From NCBI GenBank assembly GCA_002726515.1, contig PBTE01000061.1, positions 21,042 through 85,041 on the forward strand: a DNA stretch of 64,000 nt, written 5' to 3'. Source of the DNA: Planctomycetaceae bacterium. Lineage in GTDB: Bacteria > Planctomycetota > Planctomycetia > Pirellulales > Pirellulaceae. The translations under genes were made by a program, and so were the position numbers. Each line of letters starts with the position of its first letter. The stretch's first letter is position 1. Positions 27,188 to 37,238 of the stretch are shown piece by piece. The notes beneath the pieces were generated by a model, which saw only the letters and a program-made list of their open reading frames with translations, searched no databases and was not told the origin of the DNA.

Positions 27188-28381
27188 TCAAGCAGCCAGA
27201 TCAGCAATGTAGAAGCTACCGTACGTATGGACACGATCCTGGCTATGAAGTCGCCTGGCCAAGTTCGTGTGGTATGTAAGAAGTTCACCGACGGACCGGG
27301 CTTGGCCGTTGACACGCACACGCGCCCGATCCACAAAATCGGCCTGCAAGCCCCCACTGCGCCAAATGACCCGTGCGTGCGGGGCGGCCTGATCAACAAT
27401 CGCCTGCCATTCCGCTTCCAGCAAGTCAAAGTACCGGCCGCTCATCCAATCCATGTGGTCCAGCAGCACGAAGCGCGAAATCTGTTCAGGGCAAGTCTCA
27501 AGAAAGCTCTGAACCGAACAGGTGATGACATTCACTCGGTCAACTAACCCTTCTTTTAATCGCGTAAAATTTTCGGGTCGCAAATATTCCGGACAACACT
27601 CGTGTGTGTACCGCCCCGTCAAGTAAACTCTCCAAAAGTAATTGTCAACCAAAGGTAGATGTGCCATCACAGACTCGACGCAGTCTTTTGCAAATCCGCC
27701 AATTCCGCCGTCATAGTGCCGCTCCACTTCCTCTCGTTGCGCTCTGGGGACACCCAGCATGGAAAGAGTGGTGTCTCTGCCCATGGCGTAACGAATGAAC
27801 CGGGTCCAAAATCGGTCCCGCAATTTACTGTTATAAATTTCTCTCTGTTCACTCACACTGTTTGCTTCCAGCAGCTCGTTAACATAGGGCCGCAATTTGA
27901 CAACGCGATCAATGTAGAAATTGATGAGCCAGGCGAAACTGCCCGATGTGCCCCGAAAATAAAATGATCGGCGGCGATCGGCTTCAAAGAACGTGATCCA
28001 ACGGTCCCAATAGTGACGGGACCAACTCGACAGGGACCGCCGCAGTTTGTCGGCATAGATCTTGTGAACATTGTGGATGCTGCCCGTGCCGAACATGTCG
28101 AAGAACGACTCAAATTCCAAGTGGCGAATTGCCGACAGTTTTAGTTCAAGTAGGGCGTTTTGGCGTGGATTCATGTCCACGGCATAAATCCGCCGCGGTT
28201 CTGTCAACGCATAATCCAATGCGTTGCAACCCGCCGACGTAATGACCACAACGGTGTCATCCGGACCCAGCTTCAAAGCCTCGCGGTCAAGACGGGGATC
28301 TTCCCAACAAGTGTTGTAAACCAAATTATGGCCGTGAACGAGCTTGAAAACCCGTTCGCCTATCCAGTCGCTGACAGCCAT
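27188..28381 (-). CDS. btaA: BtaA-like SAM:diacylglycerol 3-amino-3-carboxypropyltransferase
   Basis: The 397-residue product is a DUF3419/BtaA protein. It begins with [16 protein letters not shown] and has the SAM-binding [16 protein letters not shown] with [20 protein letters not shown]. The C-terminal part carries [10 protein letters not shown]. BtaA transfers the 3-amino-3-carboxypropyl group of SAM to diacylglycerol, the first step of betaine lipid (DGTS) synthesis, at the inner membrane. Such lipids replace phospholipids under phosphate limitation in several bacteria and algae. It is followed on the same strand by btaB. No Pho-box was recognised upstream. Confidence 0.88.
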   Translation of the reverse strand: MAVSDWIGERVFKLVHGHNLVYNTCWEDPRLDREALKLGPDDTVVVITSAGCNALDYALTEPRRIYAVDMNPRQNALLELKLSAIRHLEFESFFDMFGTGSIHNVHKIYADKLRRSLSSWSRHYWDRWITFFEADRRRSFYFRGTSGSFAWLINFYIDRVVKLRPYVNELLEANSVSEQREIYNSKLRDRFWTRFIRYAMGRDTTLSMLGVPRAQREEVERHYDGGIGGFAKDCVESVMAHLPLVDNYFWRVYLTGRYTHECCPEYLRPENFTRLKEGLVDRVNVITCSVQSFLETCPEQISRFVLLDHMDWMSGRYFDLLEAEWQAIVDQAAPHARVIWRSGGLQADFVDRARVRVNGQARSVGELLTYHTNLARRLHSQDRVHTYGSFYIADLAA

Positions 28382-28780
28382 CCGCTGTTCCTTTTAGAAG
28401 CAGGCGTTGTTGATTCCAACCCAATGACTGGATGGAAAGTAAACCACCAACGTTCCGGCCCGTAGGGCGATGGTTTGTGAATTTTGGGCGATTGAGCTCG
28501 ACCTCGTTGAACGAAGATGCGTCCTGCGCCGTGGGCCACCCAATCCACAGATTTTACAGTTGTCCCGAAAACCAACAAGTATCAGCTGAAAAAGGAGAGG
28601 TCTTTCATCAATGTCCAAGATCCGCATGTACCCATCGCACAGGCAATAAATTTTGTGCAGATCGTCTAACCGGACACCTGGCCGGGAAGTCTCGCCCGGC
28701 GGGTACTCGCTGGTCAGCATGGGACTGGCGAAGCCTGTGCGCGGGATGCTGGTTAGCGACTGTCGTGAAGTGTGCGGCTA
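28382..28780. other. Intergenic region upstream of btaA
   Basis: These 399 bases lie between the end of the isoaspartyl peptidase gene and the start of btaA, both on the minus strand, and should hold the btaA promoter. A minus-strand open frame (28394-28720, ATG start) has no ribosome-binding site or recognisable domain; I do not call it a gene. Confidence 0.6.
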
Positions 28781-29731
28781 CTAAATGTCGATTTCGACAC
28801 GGCCTGCGGAGTCGGCAGCTGCGCGATACATGCCGGGGGTATTAAATTGCATGGCAATCGAACCGCAAGTATCCATGGCGATGATGCCTCCTGAATCGGC
28901 TGGCAACTTGGACTTGAAAAGGTGTGAGACAGCCTGTCCTACAGTGAGTTGGCGGTACTCCATCAAAGCGGAAATGTCATAGGCCACAACATGCTGAATA
29001 AATCGTTCACCGACACCGGTACACGAGACTGCACATGTGTTGTTGTCTGCAAATGTGCCTGCTCCAACGACGGGTGAGTCGCCGACTCGGCCGAATCGTT
29101 GCAATGTGCGACCGCCCGTAGACGTTCCGGCAGCCAGATTCCCATCACGATCCAGTGCCACACATCCGACGGTTCCCATGTGCTGGCTATTTTCGTCTTC
29201 CGCGCCTTGCGCTTCGTTGAGTGCCCGCTGCCATCCCCGGAGTCGTCGCTCCGTACGAAAAAAATCCTGGTCCACTAACTCGATTCGCATCTCTCGAGCA
29301 AACTGGTCCGCGCCGTCCCCAACCAGGAAGACGTGTTCCGTTTCGGTCATAACCAGACGGGCCAAATGAATTGGATGTCGTACCGTGGTCACCGCTGCCA
29401 CTGCGCCACAAGCACGGTTTCTGCCATCCATGATGCATGCGTCCAGCACGTGGTTGCCGTCGTAATTCAACACGGAACCATGACCCGCGTTAAACTTCGG
29501 ATCGTCCTCCAACGCACGAACGACCGTCTCCACCGCGCCCAAGCTGCTGCCCCCCTGCTCCAGGACAGACTTGCCAAGCTTTAAAGTGTCGGCCAGGCAG
29601 GCGTGGTACTGCTGCTTTTCAGCACGGCCCAAGAACAGTGTTTCCGATCCCGCACCACCATGTAGCGCGAGGGCGTAATCCAATCGATCCACTTCAGTTT
29701 CGCCTGAATTCAATTTGTCGCTTCTTGCCAT
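28781..29731 (-). CDS. Isoaspartyl peptidase / L-asparaginase (Ntn hydrolase)
   Basis: The 316-residue product is a threonine-type N-terminal nucleophile hydrolase. The proenzyme is cut before the catalytic threonine in HMGTVGCVALDRDGNLAAGT; the new N-terminus is TVGCVALD. LALHGGAGSE near the start and NAGHGSVLNYDGNH form the substrate side; TSTGGRTLQRFGRVGDSPV and CTGVGERFI are family motifs. It hydrolyses beta-aspartyl dipeptides or asparagine, in protein-repair turnover. It is monocistronic by spacing, 142 bases from hemY. Confidence 0.92.
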   Translation of the reverse strand: MARSDKLNSGETEVDRLDYALALHGGAGSETLFLGRAEKQQYHACLADTLKLGKSVLEQGGSSLGAVETVVRALEDDPKFNAGHGSVLNYDGNHVLDACIMDGRNRACGAVAAVTTVRHPIHLARLVMTETEHVFLVGDGADQFAREMRIELVDQDFFRTERRLRGWQRALNEAQGAEDENSQHMGTVGCVALDRDGNLAAGTSTGGRTLQRFGRVGDSPVVGAGTFADNNTCAVSCTGVGERFIQHVVAYDISALMEYRQLTVGQAVSHLFKSKLPADSGGIIAMDTCGSIAMQFNTPGMYRAAADSAGRVEIDI

Positions 29732-29873
29732 GCGGCTGACGATTCACATGCTGGAACCCGGGCCCGTCGGCCTGATTTCTGCGTTGAGCATTCATTACAA
29801 GCCTTACGGACGTCGAAATTTTCTCAAGGGCATCGAGGGTCGGGGCTTGCGAAGACAAGTTTTGAATTCCAGC

Positions 29874-31301
29874 CTAGTCATGTTGACTAAGGTCATCATG
29901 GAGCAACTTTTCGGCAGCCTGTTCTCCACTGTGAATGGCTGCGGGAATGCCGACTCCGTGATAGGCATTGCCGGCCAGTTGTAAGCCGGGCAATTGTTGC
30001 AAGTATTGTTCGATGCGACCGACCGTTGCTAAGTGTCCCACGTGGTACTGTGGCATGGATCCGTGCCAACGGACGATGTCCTGCAGGACAGGTGGGCCTT
30101 GAATGTGCAGCAGTTCGGCAAGTTCTTCCCTGGCGACCTTCGTCAAGACGTCGTCATCTTGATCCGCCCAGCTGGGCTGCAACACGCCACCTAGAAAAAC
30201 TCGAATCAGGACACAGTTGTCGGGTGCACGATCGGGATATTTAATACTCGGAAAGCTCGCGGCCAGGATTCGCCGCCGTTCCACGCGTGGTACCACCAGG
30301 CCGAAACAGTCAAGCGGCCTCCGGAATTGTTCGCGTCGATAACCCAAAGCGACACTCACAGCACTGGCAACTTCCACCTTTTGCAGTTCTTGGCTCAACG
30401 GGGTTGTCGTTGACTCCACCATGAGTGCGGCTTGTGGCGCTCCCACAGCCAGAATGACGCCCATGAAGGACTCACCGGTTTCCGAAGCATCATGTTCAAT
30501 CTTCCAGCAGCCGTCTGCCTGGCGTTGAATACGGCGGACAGGAGTCCCCAGTCGGACGGATTGCTGAGGCAACCGATCAGCAATGGCGGTGGCAAGGTTT
30601 TGCATCCCATCGCGGAGCGTTACAAACAAACTGTATCTGGCACCGGAACTGGTGTTGTCTCGGTATTCGTTTGGTCGTTTCTTCATCCCCCGACTTAAAC
30701 TGCCCCAGGTTTTTTCCATTTCGACAAACTGTGGCATTGTCGCTGCAGCGCTAAGCTTGCGGGCATCACCCGTATAAATACCAGCGGCCAGGGGCTCGAC
30801 CAGTTGTTCAAAGGTTTTTCGCCCGAGGCGTCGAGTGGCGAACTCCTCCAGGGATTCTTCGGGACCAGTGTGGCGTGGGACGAAGGGCTCGCATAACAGC
30901 CGTAATTTACTGCAGCAGCTCAGTGCGTTTGAAGTAAGAACGGGCCACATTTTGCTGGGAGCCAGCATTTGAAATCCATCCGGCAACTTGACCAACTTGC
31001 CTCGTCGCACAACATACACACCTCGATGATGGGGACTCGTCGCTAGCAATTGGTCACTACAACCGACGCGGTCGCAGAGGTCGCTCGCCCAGGGAACATT
31101 GGTAATGAAACTGTCGGCGCCACGTTCGATGAGGTATCCCTGGGTTCGATACGTGTGCAAGGCGCCTCCCAATCGATGGCTACTTTCGAACAGGGTCAGC
31201 TCGGCCTGAGGATAGAGTTCCACGATGCGATGAGCAGCGGCCAGTCCACTGATTCCACCGCCAATGACGGCCAATCGAAATGGATGTTTAGAGTTGGACA
31301 A
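29874..31301 (-). CDS. hemY: HemY/HemG-type protoporphyrinogen (or coproporphyrinogen) oxidase
   Basis: The 475-residue FAD enzyme has a dinucleotide motif at residues 12-20 (VIGGGISGLAAAHRI), an LFESSHRLGGALHTYR segment, and the family motif LEPLAAGIYTGDARKLS (here VEPLAAGIYTGDARKL). The C-terminal GNAYHGVGIPAAIHSGEQAA closes the FAD fold. It oxidises porphyrinogens in haem synthesis; which of the two substrates cannot be told. The start must be TTG at 31301: a stop is in frame two codons upstream and no ATG precedes the FAD motif. Haem-dependent proteins, such as the CxxCH proteins here, are a likely use. Confidence 0.88.
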   Translation of the reverse strand: MSNSKHPFRLAVIGGGISGLAAAHRIVELYPQAELTLFESSHRLGGALHTYRTQGYLIERGADSFITNVPWASDLCDRVGCSDQLLATSPHHRGVYVVRRGKLVKLPDGFQMLAPSKMWPVLTSNALSCCSKLRLLCEPFVPRHTGPEESLEEFATRRLGRKTFEQLVEPLAAGIYTGDARKLSAAATMPQFVEMEKTWGSLSRGMKKRPNEYRDNTSSGARYSLFVTLRDGMQNLATAIADRLPQQSVRLGTPVRRIQRQADGCWKIEHDASETGESFMGVILAVGAPQAALMVESTTTPLSQELQKVEVASAVSVALGYRREQFRRPLDCFGLVVPRVERRRILAASFPSIKYPDRAPDNCVLIRVFLGGVLQPSWADQDDDVLTKVAREELAELLHIQGPPVLQDIVRWHGSMPQYHVGHLATVGRIEQYLQQLPGLQLAGNAYHGVGIPAAIHSGEQAAEKLLHDDLSQHD

Positions 31302-31639
31302 GTGGCGTTATTTGTGTGAATGGACTGACTGAACCAGCAGTTTTTTTAAAATGGCAGCAGCTGGATCTTCACCGCTACCACGCATCAAGAGGGGCCACGA
31401 GGCCCACAGGTGTGACACCCGGCCGGTCTTTCGCGAGTGCCATAGAATCATTTTGTTGCAGCCTCTGGGAACGACCCGCGGGACTTGTACCCGGAGCGAT
31501 AAAACATCGCACGTCTTAAGATACCATTTTCCATACAACAAAATCGAGCCTGGATTGTAAAACCCGCAAAAACAGGGATCAGAGCTGTGCACACACTGAT
31601 CGGGTAATCTATTGACGAGGCGGTACATTTTGGTCGAAC
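31302..31639. other. Divergent intergenic region
   Basis: These 338 bases separate the divergent hemY and aminotransferase genes. No clear promoter pair, repeat or RNA was seen. Confidence 0.55.
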
Positions 31640-32884
31640 ATGCTTTCATCAGCCGTGGTGGCACTAAAAGGGAAGAGAAACAAAGCAGACAGAAACATGG
31701 AAAGCTCCTTATCTGGGTCCGTTGAGAACGAAAAGGTGTGGAAAGAGCTGCAAACTGAATGGACTTTGCGCGAGGGTGTGATTTACCTCAATCATGGTTC
31801 TTTTGGACCCCCACCCAGGAGAGTTCAAAAAGCAAGAGATGATTGGTCGCATCAGCTGGATAGTCAACCGATGGATTTTTTCTGGAGAAAATTTGAGCCT
31901 GCTTTGCTGGAGGCCCGTTCACAACTCGCAAAGTTCGTAGGCACGACGGCGCCTAATCTTGTTTGTGTTGATAATGCGACGTACGGAATGAATGTTGTGG
32001 CACAAAGCAGCCAGCTATCTGCCGAGGATGAGGTTTTGTTGACGGATCATGAATACGGTGCGGTGCGTAGGGTGTGGGAGCGATCCTGCCGGCGGGCCGG
32101 TGCTCCGCCGCCCAAGGTCGCGACGCTTCCTTTTCCGGTTGACTCTCAGGAACAAGTCATCGAGTCGATTTTTTCCCAAGTGACCGACCGAACCAGACTA
32201 CTCATTGTCAGCCACATTACTTCTCCTACGGCCATGACTCTACCGGTGGCCACGATCTGTCAGCGTGCTCGAAAAATTGGTCTGGCGACGTGCATCGACG
32301 GTCCTCATGCGGTTGCCCAGTTGCCCCTGGACATTGATAGTTTGGACTGCGATTTTTACACGGCCAGTTGTCACAAGTGGCTCAGCGCACCCTTTGGATC
32401 GGGATTCCTGTATGTCCACCCCCGGCAGCACGCGGCGATCGAGCCAGTGGTCCTCAGCTGGGGGCGACTCGGTGACATGCCTCGAAAATCCTGGGTGGAT
32501 GATTTCAATTGGATCGGATCGCGTGACCCGTCCCCGTTTCTGGCCATCCCGGCGGCGATTCAGTTTCTGCAGGAGGTTGGTTGCGAGGCCTTCCGCGCGC
32601 GAACGCACTATTTGGCGACCTACGCCCGTGAACGGCTAGTGGAACTGAGCGGGCAGCAACCCACACTTCCCGCAGGTCCTGAATGGTACGGATCGATGAC
32701 ACACGTGCCACTGAAGACGAAAGATCCGCTGGCACTTCAAACGGCGCTCTGGGAACAACACGGCATCGAAGTGCCCATTTTCGGATTCGAGGGACGTAAC
32801 TTCATTCGTGTCTCGTGTCACCTGTACAACGATCGAGAGCAAATCGATCGGTTGGTTGTCGCGCTCGGTAAGTTGTTAAGTTGA
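31640..32884 (+). CDS. Class V aminotransferase, isopenicillin-N-epimerase-like
   Basis: The 414-residue PLP enzyme has YLNHGSFGPPPRRVQKAR near its start, DNATYGMNVVA, the aspartate-histidine IDGPHAVAQLPLD and the Schiff-base lysine in TASCHKWLSAPFGSGFLYV (K246 from this start). The C-terminus has RVSCHLYNDREQIDRLV. This is the CefD/cysteine-desulfurase-like branch; members are often called isopenicillin N epimerases, but the substrate is unknown here and no beta-lactam genes are near. The ATG at 31640 and an in-frame ATG at 31697 (MESSLSGSVE) are both possible; neither has a strong ribosome-binding site. Confidence 0.85.
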   Translation: MLSSAVVALKGKRNKADRNMESSLSGSVENEKVWKELQTEWTLREGVIYLNHGSFGPPPRRVQKARDDWSHQLDSQPMDFFWRKFEPALLEARSQLAKFVGTTAPNLVCVDNATYGMNVVAQSSQLSAEDEVLLTDHEYGAVRRVWERSCRRAGAPPPKVATLPFPVDSQEQVIESIFSQVTDRTRLLIVSHITSPTAMTLPVATICQRARKIGLATCIDGPHAVAQLPLDIDSLDCDFYTASCHKWLSAPFGSGFLYVHPRQHAAIEPVVLSWGRLGDMPRKSWVDDFNWIGSRDPSPFLAIPAAIQFLQEVGCEAFRARTHYLATYARERLVELSGQQPTLPAGPEWYGSMTHVPLKTKDPLALQTALWEQHGIEVPIFGFEGRNFIRVSCHLYNDREQIDRLVVALGKLLS

Positions 32885-33144
32885 GGAGGAAATTCGTCGC
32901 TAACGGGGTGTTTCTAAAGACAGGATGCCAGGCGCGCTTTTCACCGGACAGACCTGATCGACAACCCTTGTGCTGATTGTCCGCCGGTCCTGTCGACAGA
33001 CTCCAGTCTCAGCACGGCGTCGTCCTGCAGTGGCTCTGCGGGCCGGCGAAAATCCTGCCCCCATCGGGCCCACTATCCCACAGCTGCTTCGACTCCGCTA
33101 CAATCCACGCACCGCAGGCTCGTAAACCAATACGGAGTTATTTC

Positions 33145-34230
33145 ATGACCATCTGGCGTTGGGCAGAATACTTCAGCGACACTCCGGTGGAGAACCAGAT
33201 CACATTGGGGGAAGGAAATACGCCGCTGGTCAGGTCGCGCCAGATCGGTCCCCAAGCCGGCCTGAGCCAGCTCTACTTCAAGCTCGAGAGCTCTAATCCG
33301 TCAGGATCGTACAAGGACCGTTACGCGGCGGCGGCCATCTCGGACATGTTAGACCGCGGTCAAACACGATCCGTAGGAACATCGAGTGGCAACACGGGTT
33401 CGGCAGTGGCGGCCTATTGCGCACGAGCTCAAATCTTTTGCGAGATCGGCGTCATGGAAACAACGCCTATCGGAAAACTGAAGCAGATGCGCGCCTACGG
33501 AGCCCAGGTTTACAAGATCAAGGGACTGGGTTTGGATTTGGCAACTTCGGAAAGGGCGATGAAGGAGTTGCAACTGAAAACAGAGCGGCCGGATTACCAA
33601 CTGCAGATCAGTGCATTCCGTTTTAGTCCCCGAGGGATGGTGGGTGTCAAAACGATCAGCTATGAATTGGCCGAACAAGCCAGTTTCCTGGAGACGAAGG
33701 TTGAACACATTTTCAGCCCGGCAGGCGGAGGGGGATTAACGCTGGCCGTGGCCCGCGGTTTTGCAGATCTTGTGGAGCGGAGCGAGTTGTCCTCCATGCC
33801 TGCCGTGCATTGTGTGCAGCCGTCAGGAAACGACACCATCGCCGGACCTCTGAGAGATGGTAGTCTTCAGGGTCGGTCGTGCAGTTGTACCTCGGAAATC
33901 AGCGGATTGCAGGTTGGGGCGAACGTCGATGGAGATGCGGTGATCAAGATCTGCCGCGACTCAGGTGGTACGGGATATCTTGTTGAAGACCCCGTGGTCT
34001 GGAAAGTTCAACAGCGATTGGCATGCGAGGAAGGAATTTTCTGTGAGCCGGCAGGGGCCGTGGCTTTGGCGGGAGCGCTGGAGGCAAGCCGGCGCGGCGA
34101 GGTCGAAAAGCACGCACCGATTGTCTGCCTGGTAACGGGCATCGGTTTTAAAGATCCAGCCTCGGTAGATCGCATGATTGAAGGGGGGGATTGTCCCACA
34201 ATCAACGCGGATCAGATTCAGCACCAGTAA
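33145..34230 (+). CDS. thrC: Threonine synthase
   Basis: The 361-residue fold-type II PLP enzyme converts O-phosphohomoserine to threonine. It starts MTIWRWAEYFSDTPVENQI and has LGEGNTPLVRS, the lysine in NPSGSYKDRYA (K57), the SSGNTGSAVAAYCA phosphate-cofactor loop, and FSPAGGGGLTLAVA. The ATG at 33145 has GGAG eight bases upstream; the frame extends to 32977 without family character. It lacks the long N-terminal domain of the yeast-type enzyme, matching the short bacterial/archaeal class. Confidence 0.9.
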   Translation: MTIWRWAEYFSDTPVENQITLGEGNTPLVRSRQIGPQAGLSQLYFKLESSNPSGSYKDRYAAAAISDMLDRGQTRSVGTSSGNTGSAVAAYCARAQIFCEIGVMETTPIGKLKQMRAYGAQVYKIKGLGLDLATSERAMKELQLKTERPDYQLQISAFRFSPRGMVGVKTISYELAEQASFLETKVEHIFSPAGGGGLTLAVARGFADLVERSELSSMPAVHCVQPSGNDTIAGPLRDGSLQGRSCSCTSEISGLQVGANVDGDAVIKICRDSGGTGYLVEDPVVWKVQQRLACEEGIFCEPAGAVALAGALEASRRGEVEKHAPIVCLVTGIGFKDPASVDRMIEGGDCPTINADQIQHQ

Positions 34231-34317
34231 GATGTACAACCATCGGTGGCGGCTGGTACGAGCAAACCTGAAGAACATTGCTTTCCCAGCGGTCCTTCTT
34301 CCAACGTGATGTGTGTT

Positions 34318-35838
34318 ATGGAATTCACAACTAATTTCACCTGGGTGGACTGGACGATTGTCACCGTCTACCTACTCGGCACGGTGGCCATCGGCATCTA
34401 CGCCAATCGTTATATCAAGGACATGGCAGACTACATTGTTGCCGGGCGATCCTTAAAATCGTTTGCCTCGATTGCCACCATGCTGGGATCCGAGATCGGT
34501 TTGATCACGGTGATGTATGCGGCCCAGAAGGGCTTCACGGGCGGGTTAGCGGCGCTGCACATTGGATTGATTGCAGGTGCGGTTTGTTTCTTGGTGGGAA
34601 TCACCGGTTTCATCGTGGTGCCCTTGCGCGAGGCCGGAGTCATGACAATCCCGGAGTTTTACGCCCAGCGTTTTAGCCCCGGAATCCGGATTTTGGGAGG
34701 CCTGTTGTTGTCCATTGCAGGAATTCTCAACATGGGCATGTTCCTCAAGGCGGGAGGTATCTTTGTTACCGCATTGACGGGATTGAATGATCCGGCAGCT
34801 GTCAACGTGGTGATGGCCATCCTGATTTCGCTGGTCGTGCTGTATACGATTCTCGGCGGCATGGTTTCCGTGGTAATCACCGACTACATTCAATTTGTCG
34901 TCTTGTCTTTCGGTCTGCTCGTCTCCTGTGTGTATGCCATTCGAGCTGTAAGTTGGCAGGGCATCATCACGGCCGTGGAATCGGTACATGGTGCGGCAGG
35001 TTTCAACCCATTGGATGGTGATGGCTTTGGAGTCGGCTACCTGATTTGGATGGGTTTCGTGGCAGGGCTGATATCCTGCGCGGTTTGGCCGACGGCCGTC
35101 ATGCGGGCTTGCGCTGCCGAAAACACCCAAGTTGTAAAACGGCTCTATACCTGGTCGTCGATCGGGTTCATGACGCGGTTCATCATTCCCCAGTTACTCG
35201 GCCTCTGCGCCCTGGCATATTTCCACGCATCGAATCAAGGCGCCGTTTCGGTCGACAATCATGATATGACCCTTGCCGCGTTGCCCGCATTCTTGGGCCA
35301 GATTTTACCGGTCGGTGTGATTGGATTAATCGGGGCTGGCATGTTGGCGGCGTTCATGTCGACGCATGATAGTTATCTTCTGTGCTGGAGTTCGGTTCTG
35401 GTTGAGGACGTCATCCATCCGTTGGCGGGCGGACAATGGTCGAACCGAATGCGGTTGTTTATGGCGCGGACACTGATTTTGTTGATTGGCATCTTTCTTT
35501 ACGTGTGGAGTGTGTGGTATCCCATGCGCCAGGATATGCTCGATTATCTGGCCGTGAGTGGGGCCATTTATTTTACGGGCGCGTTCGCCGTACTGGTTTT
35601 TGGGATCTATTGGAAACGGTCCAGTACAATGGGTGCTTATCTGGCGCTGTTGTGCGGCTTGCTTGCCCTACTGGGTCTGCCACCGATTCAGCAACTGCTG
35701 GGCTTGACGCAGGAAAAGCTTGGTTTTCGCCTCACCGAAGCCCGCGTCGGTTTGGGAACCACCACCCTGGCGATGGTGCTGATGGTTGCGGGTTCGTTGT
35801 TGTTTCCTGATTCAACTCCAGAACTTCAAGAAGACTGA
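34318..35838 (+). CDS. Sodium:solute symporter family transporter
   Basis: The 506-residue protein starts MEFTTNFTWVDWTIVTVYLL and has about 13 hydrophobic segments, with SSS-family signatures IVAGRSLKSFASIATMLGSE, RFSPGIRILGG and AAFMSTHDSYLLCWSSVLVED. The family moves sugars, amino acids, nucleosides or organic anions using a sodium gradient. The ligand cannot be read from sequence. The ATG at 34318 is preferred over the in-frame GTG at 34246 and ATG at 34309. A 54-residue single-helix protein follows four bases after the stop and probably assembles with it. Confidence 0.9.
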   Translation: MEFTTNFTWVDWTIVTVYLLGTVAIGIYANRYIKDMADYIVAGRSLKSFASIATMLGSEIGLITVMYAAQKGFTGGLAALHIGLIAGAVCFLVGITGFIVVPLREAGVMTIPEFYAQRFSPGIRILGGLLLSIAGILNMGMFLKAGGIFVTALTGLNDPAAVNVVMAILISLVVLYTILGGMVSVVITDYIQFVVLSFGLLVSCVYAIRAVSWQGIITAVESVHGAAGFNPLDGDGFGVGYLIWMGFVAGLISCAVWPTAVMRACAAENTQVVKRLYTWSSIGFMTRFIIPQLLGLCALAYFHASNQGAVSVDNHDMTLAALPAFLGQILPVGVIGLIGAGMLAAFMSTHDSYLLCWSSVLVEDVIHPLAGGQWSNRMRLFMARTLILLIGIFLYVWSVWYPMRQDMLDYLAVSGAIYFTGAFAVLVFGIYWKRSSTMGAYLALLCGLLALLGLPPIQQLLGLTQEKLGFRLTEARVGLGTTTLAMVLMVAGSLLFPDSTPELQED

Positions 35839-35842
35839 AAAC

Positions 35843-36007
35843 ATGCACGGCTGGGCCACATTCTGGGCGGGGGTGATTATCGTTTCCCTGGCGGCTTTTA
35901 CAGTGCTTGCCGTTGTTGTCACGATTGGAGGTTGGCGCGACCTGCTGGCGCTGTTGAAACACGATTCCAAGCCAGAGAATCCAGACCGAAAATCTTTGGT
36001 TGATTGA
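35843..36007 (+). CDS. Small single-helix partner of the sodium:solute symporter
   Basis: The 54-residue product starts MHGWATFWAGVIIVSLAAF and has one membrane helix (about residues 5-29), then a basic/acidic tail (LLALLKHDSKPENPDRKS). It begins four bases after the symporter stop, so it is cotranscribed and probably coupled. Many bacterial SSS and NSS transporters have such small downstream helix proteins, some annotated as accessory subunits. That role is inferred here from position and shape. Confidence 0.7.
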   Translation: MHGWATFWAGVIIVSLAAFTVLAVVVTIGGWRDLLALLKHDSKPENPDRKSLVD

Positions 36008-36137
36008 TTCCAATTTAGAACTGCGGCGAAGCGGTCTCACCTGGCAGGCGTGCCGGGTCCCTTGTTTGTTGCGCAGCCTTCTGGTTGAATTGTTTCTAGG
36101 TGTGAAATGGAGTCCGTCCGGTCACGAGGAGTCAACG

Positions 36138-37040
36138 ATGAATTGGGAAATTGAATTACTTCAGGAACCTTATGGTGCGGTTAGTGAAGGTCCGGTGTGG
36201 GACGGCTCGACACTTCTCTACACTCAAATTCAGGCATGTCGAATCATGCGCTTTGACCCGCAGACAGGTTCGATCAGCGTCTACCGTACGGATACCCACT
36301 ATGCAAATGGACTCACGCTGGATGTCCAGAATCGAATTTATGCCTGCGAGGGTGGTGCGCGGCGCGTGGTGCGCTACGAGGCAGATGGAAGCACAACCGT
36401 TCTTGCCGATCAGTTTGAAGGCAAGCGGCTCAATGTACCGAACGACCTGGTCATCGACCGCCAGGAACGGGTTTGGTTTACTGATCCTTTCTACGAGGGA
36501 GCAGCCGGGCCCTTCAGCTACGACCGGGTCCACCAGGAACTTCAGCACGAATCGGTCTATCGACTTGATCGGCGATCTGATTCCAGTTGGTCGATTGAAC
36601 GGGTGACCTTCGACACGACCCGACCGAATGGCGTACTGCTTTCGTTGGACCAAAGGACGCTTTTTGTGGCGCAGTCCGGGCGTCGGTCTGACGAAAAACG
36701 CGAACTTCGTGCCTACCCCATCGAAGCGAGTGGCCAGTTGGGATCCCCTACGGTGCTCCACGACTTCGGGGAGTACCGAGGTGTGGATGGCATGCGCCTG
36801 GACAGCGAAGGCAATATCGTGGCCACGGCTGGATTTGAGTTGGGAGGCCCCGGTCCGTCAATCTATATCTTTTCCCCTGCCGGGGAGATTCTGGAAAGGC
36901 ACCCCGTTCCCGCAAACCGGCCCACGAACTGCGTTTTTGGAGACGACGATCTCGGTACACTCTACATCACCACTACCGAAGGTCACCTGCTGCGTGCGCG
37001 AACGGAAAGAAGAGGAAATCGGCTGACAGGAAATGTATAG
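36138..37040 (+). CDS. SMP-30/gluconolactonase family protein
   Basis: The 300-residue six-bladed propeller carries the family's metal-binding pattern: Glu in AVSEGPVWDG (about residue 18), Asn-Asp in VPNDLVIDRQERVWFTDPFY, and Asp in YRGVDGMRLDSEGNI. This suggests a lactonase acting on aldonolactones. The ATG at 36138 (MNWEIELLQEPYG) has GAGGAG seven bases upstream; the frame extends to 36000, overlapping the small symporter partner. It may act on the symporter's substrate; that is position-based inference. No signal peptide is seen, so it is probably cytosolic. Confidence 0.87.
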   Translation: MNWEIELLQEPYGAVSEGPVWDGSTLLYTQIQACRIMRFDPQTGSISVYRTDTHYANGLTLDVQNRIYACEGGARRVVRYEADGSTTVLADQFEGKRLNVPNDLVIDRQERVWFTDPFYEGAAGPFSYDRVHQELQHESVYRLDRRSDSSWSIERVTFDTTRPNGVLLSLDQRTLFVAQSGRRSDEKRELRAYPIEASGQLGSPTVLHDFGEYRGVDGMRLDSEGNIVATAGFELGGPGPSIYIFSPAGEILERHPVPANRPTNCVFGDDDLGTLYITTTEGHLLRARTERRGNRLTGNV

Positions 37041-37238
37041 AGGACCGGGACCAGGAATTTTCCACACAGCGCATGACCCGGCGGGAAGATTGTGAGTTCC
37101 GGCCTTCAAGCAATCGCACCCGGCGCCGACTGTGCCTGTGGAGAGAGACGCGCCTGGACCAGATCGGTCATTGGGCCAGATCCGGCACAACACAAATCCT
37201 TTCCAGACAAAAGAATTAGCTGGCAAGAGGAGATGTCT

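Noticed and set aside
28394..28720. Small minus-strand gene upstream of btaA
   Set aside because: It has an ATG but no ribosome-binding site, odd composition and no recognisable domain; it lies where the btaA promoter must be.
31640..32884. A beta-lactam biosynthesis gene
   Set aside because: The fold fits the isopenicillin N epimerase family, but no other beta-lactam pathway gene is near and the family covers many class V aminotransferases.
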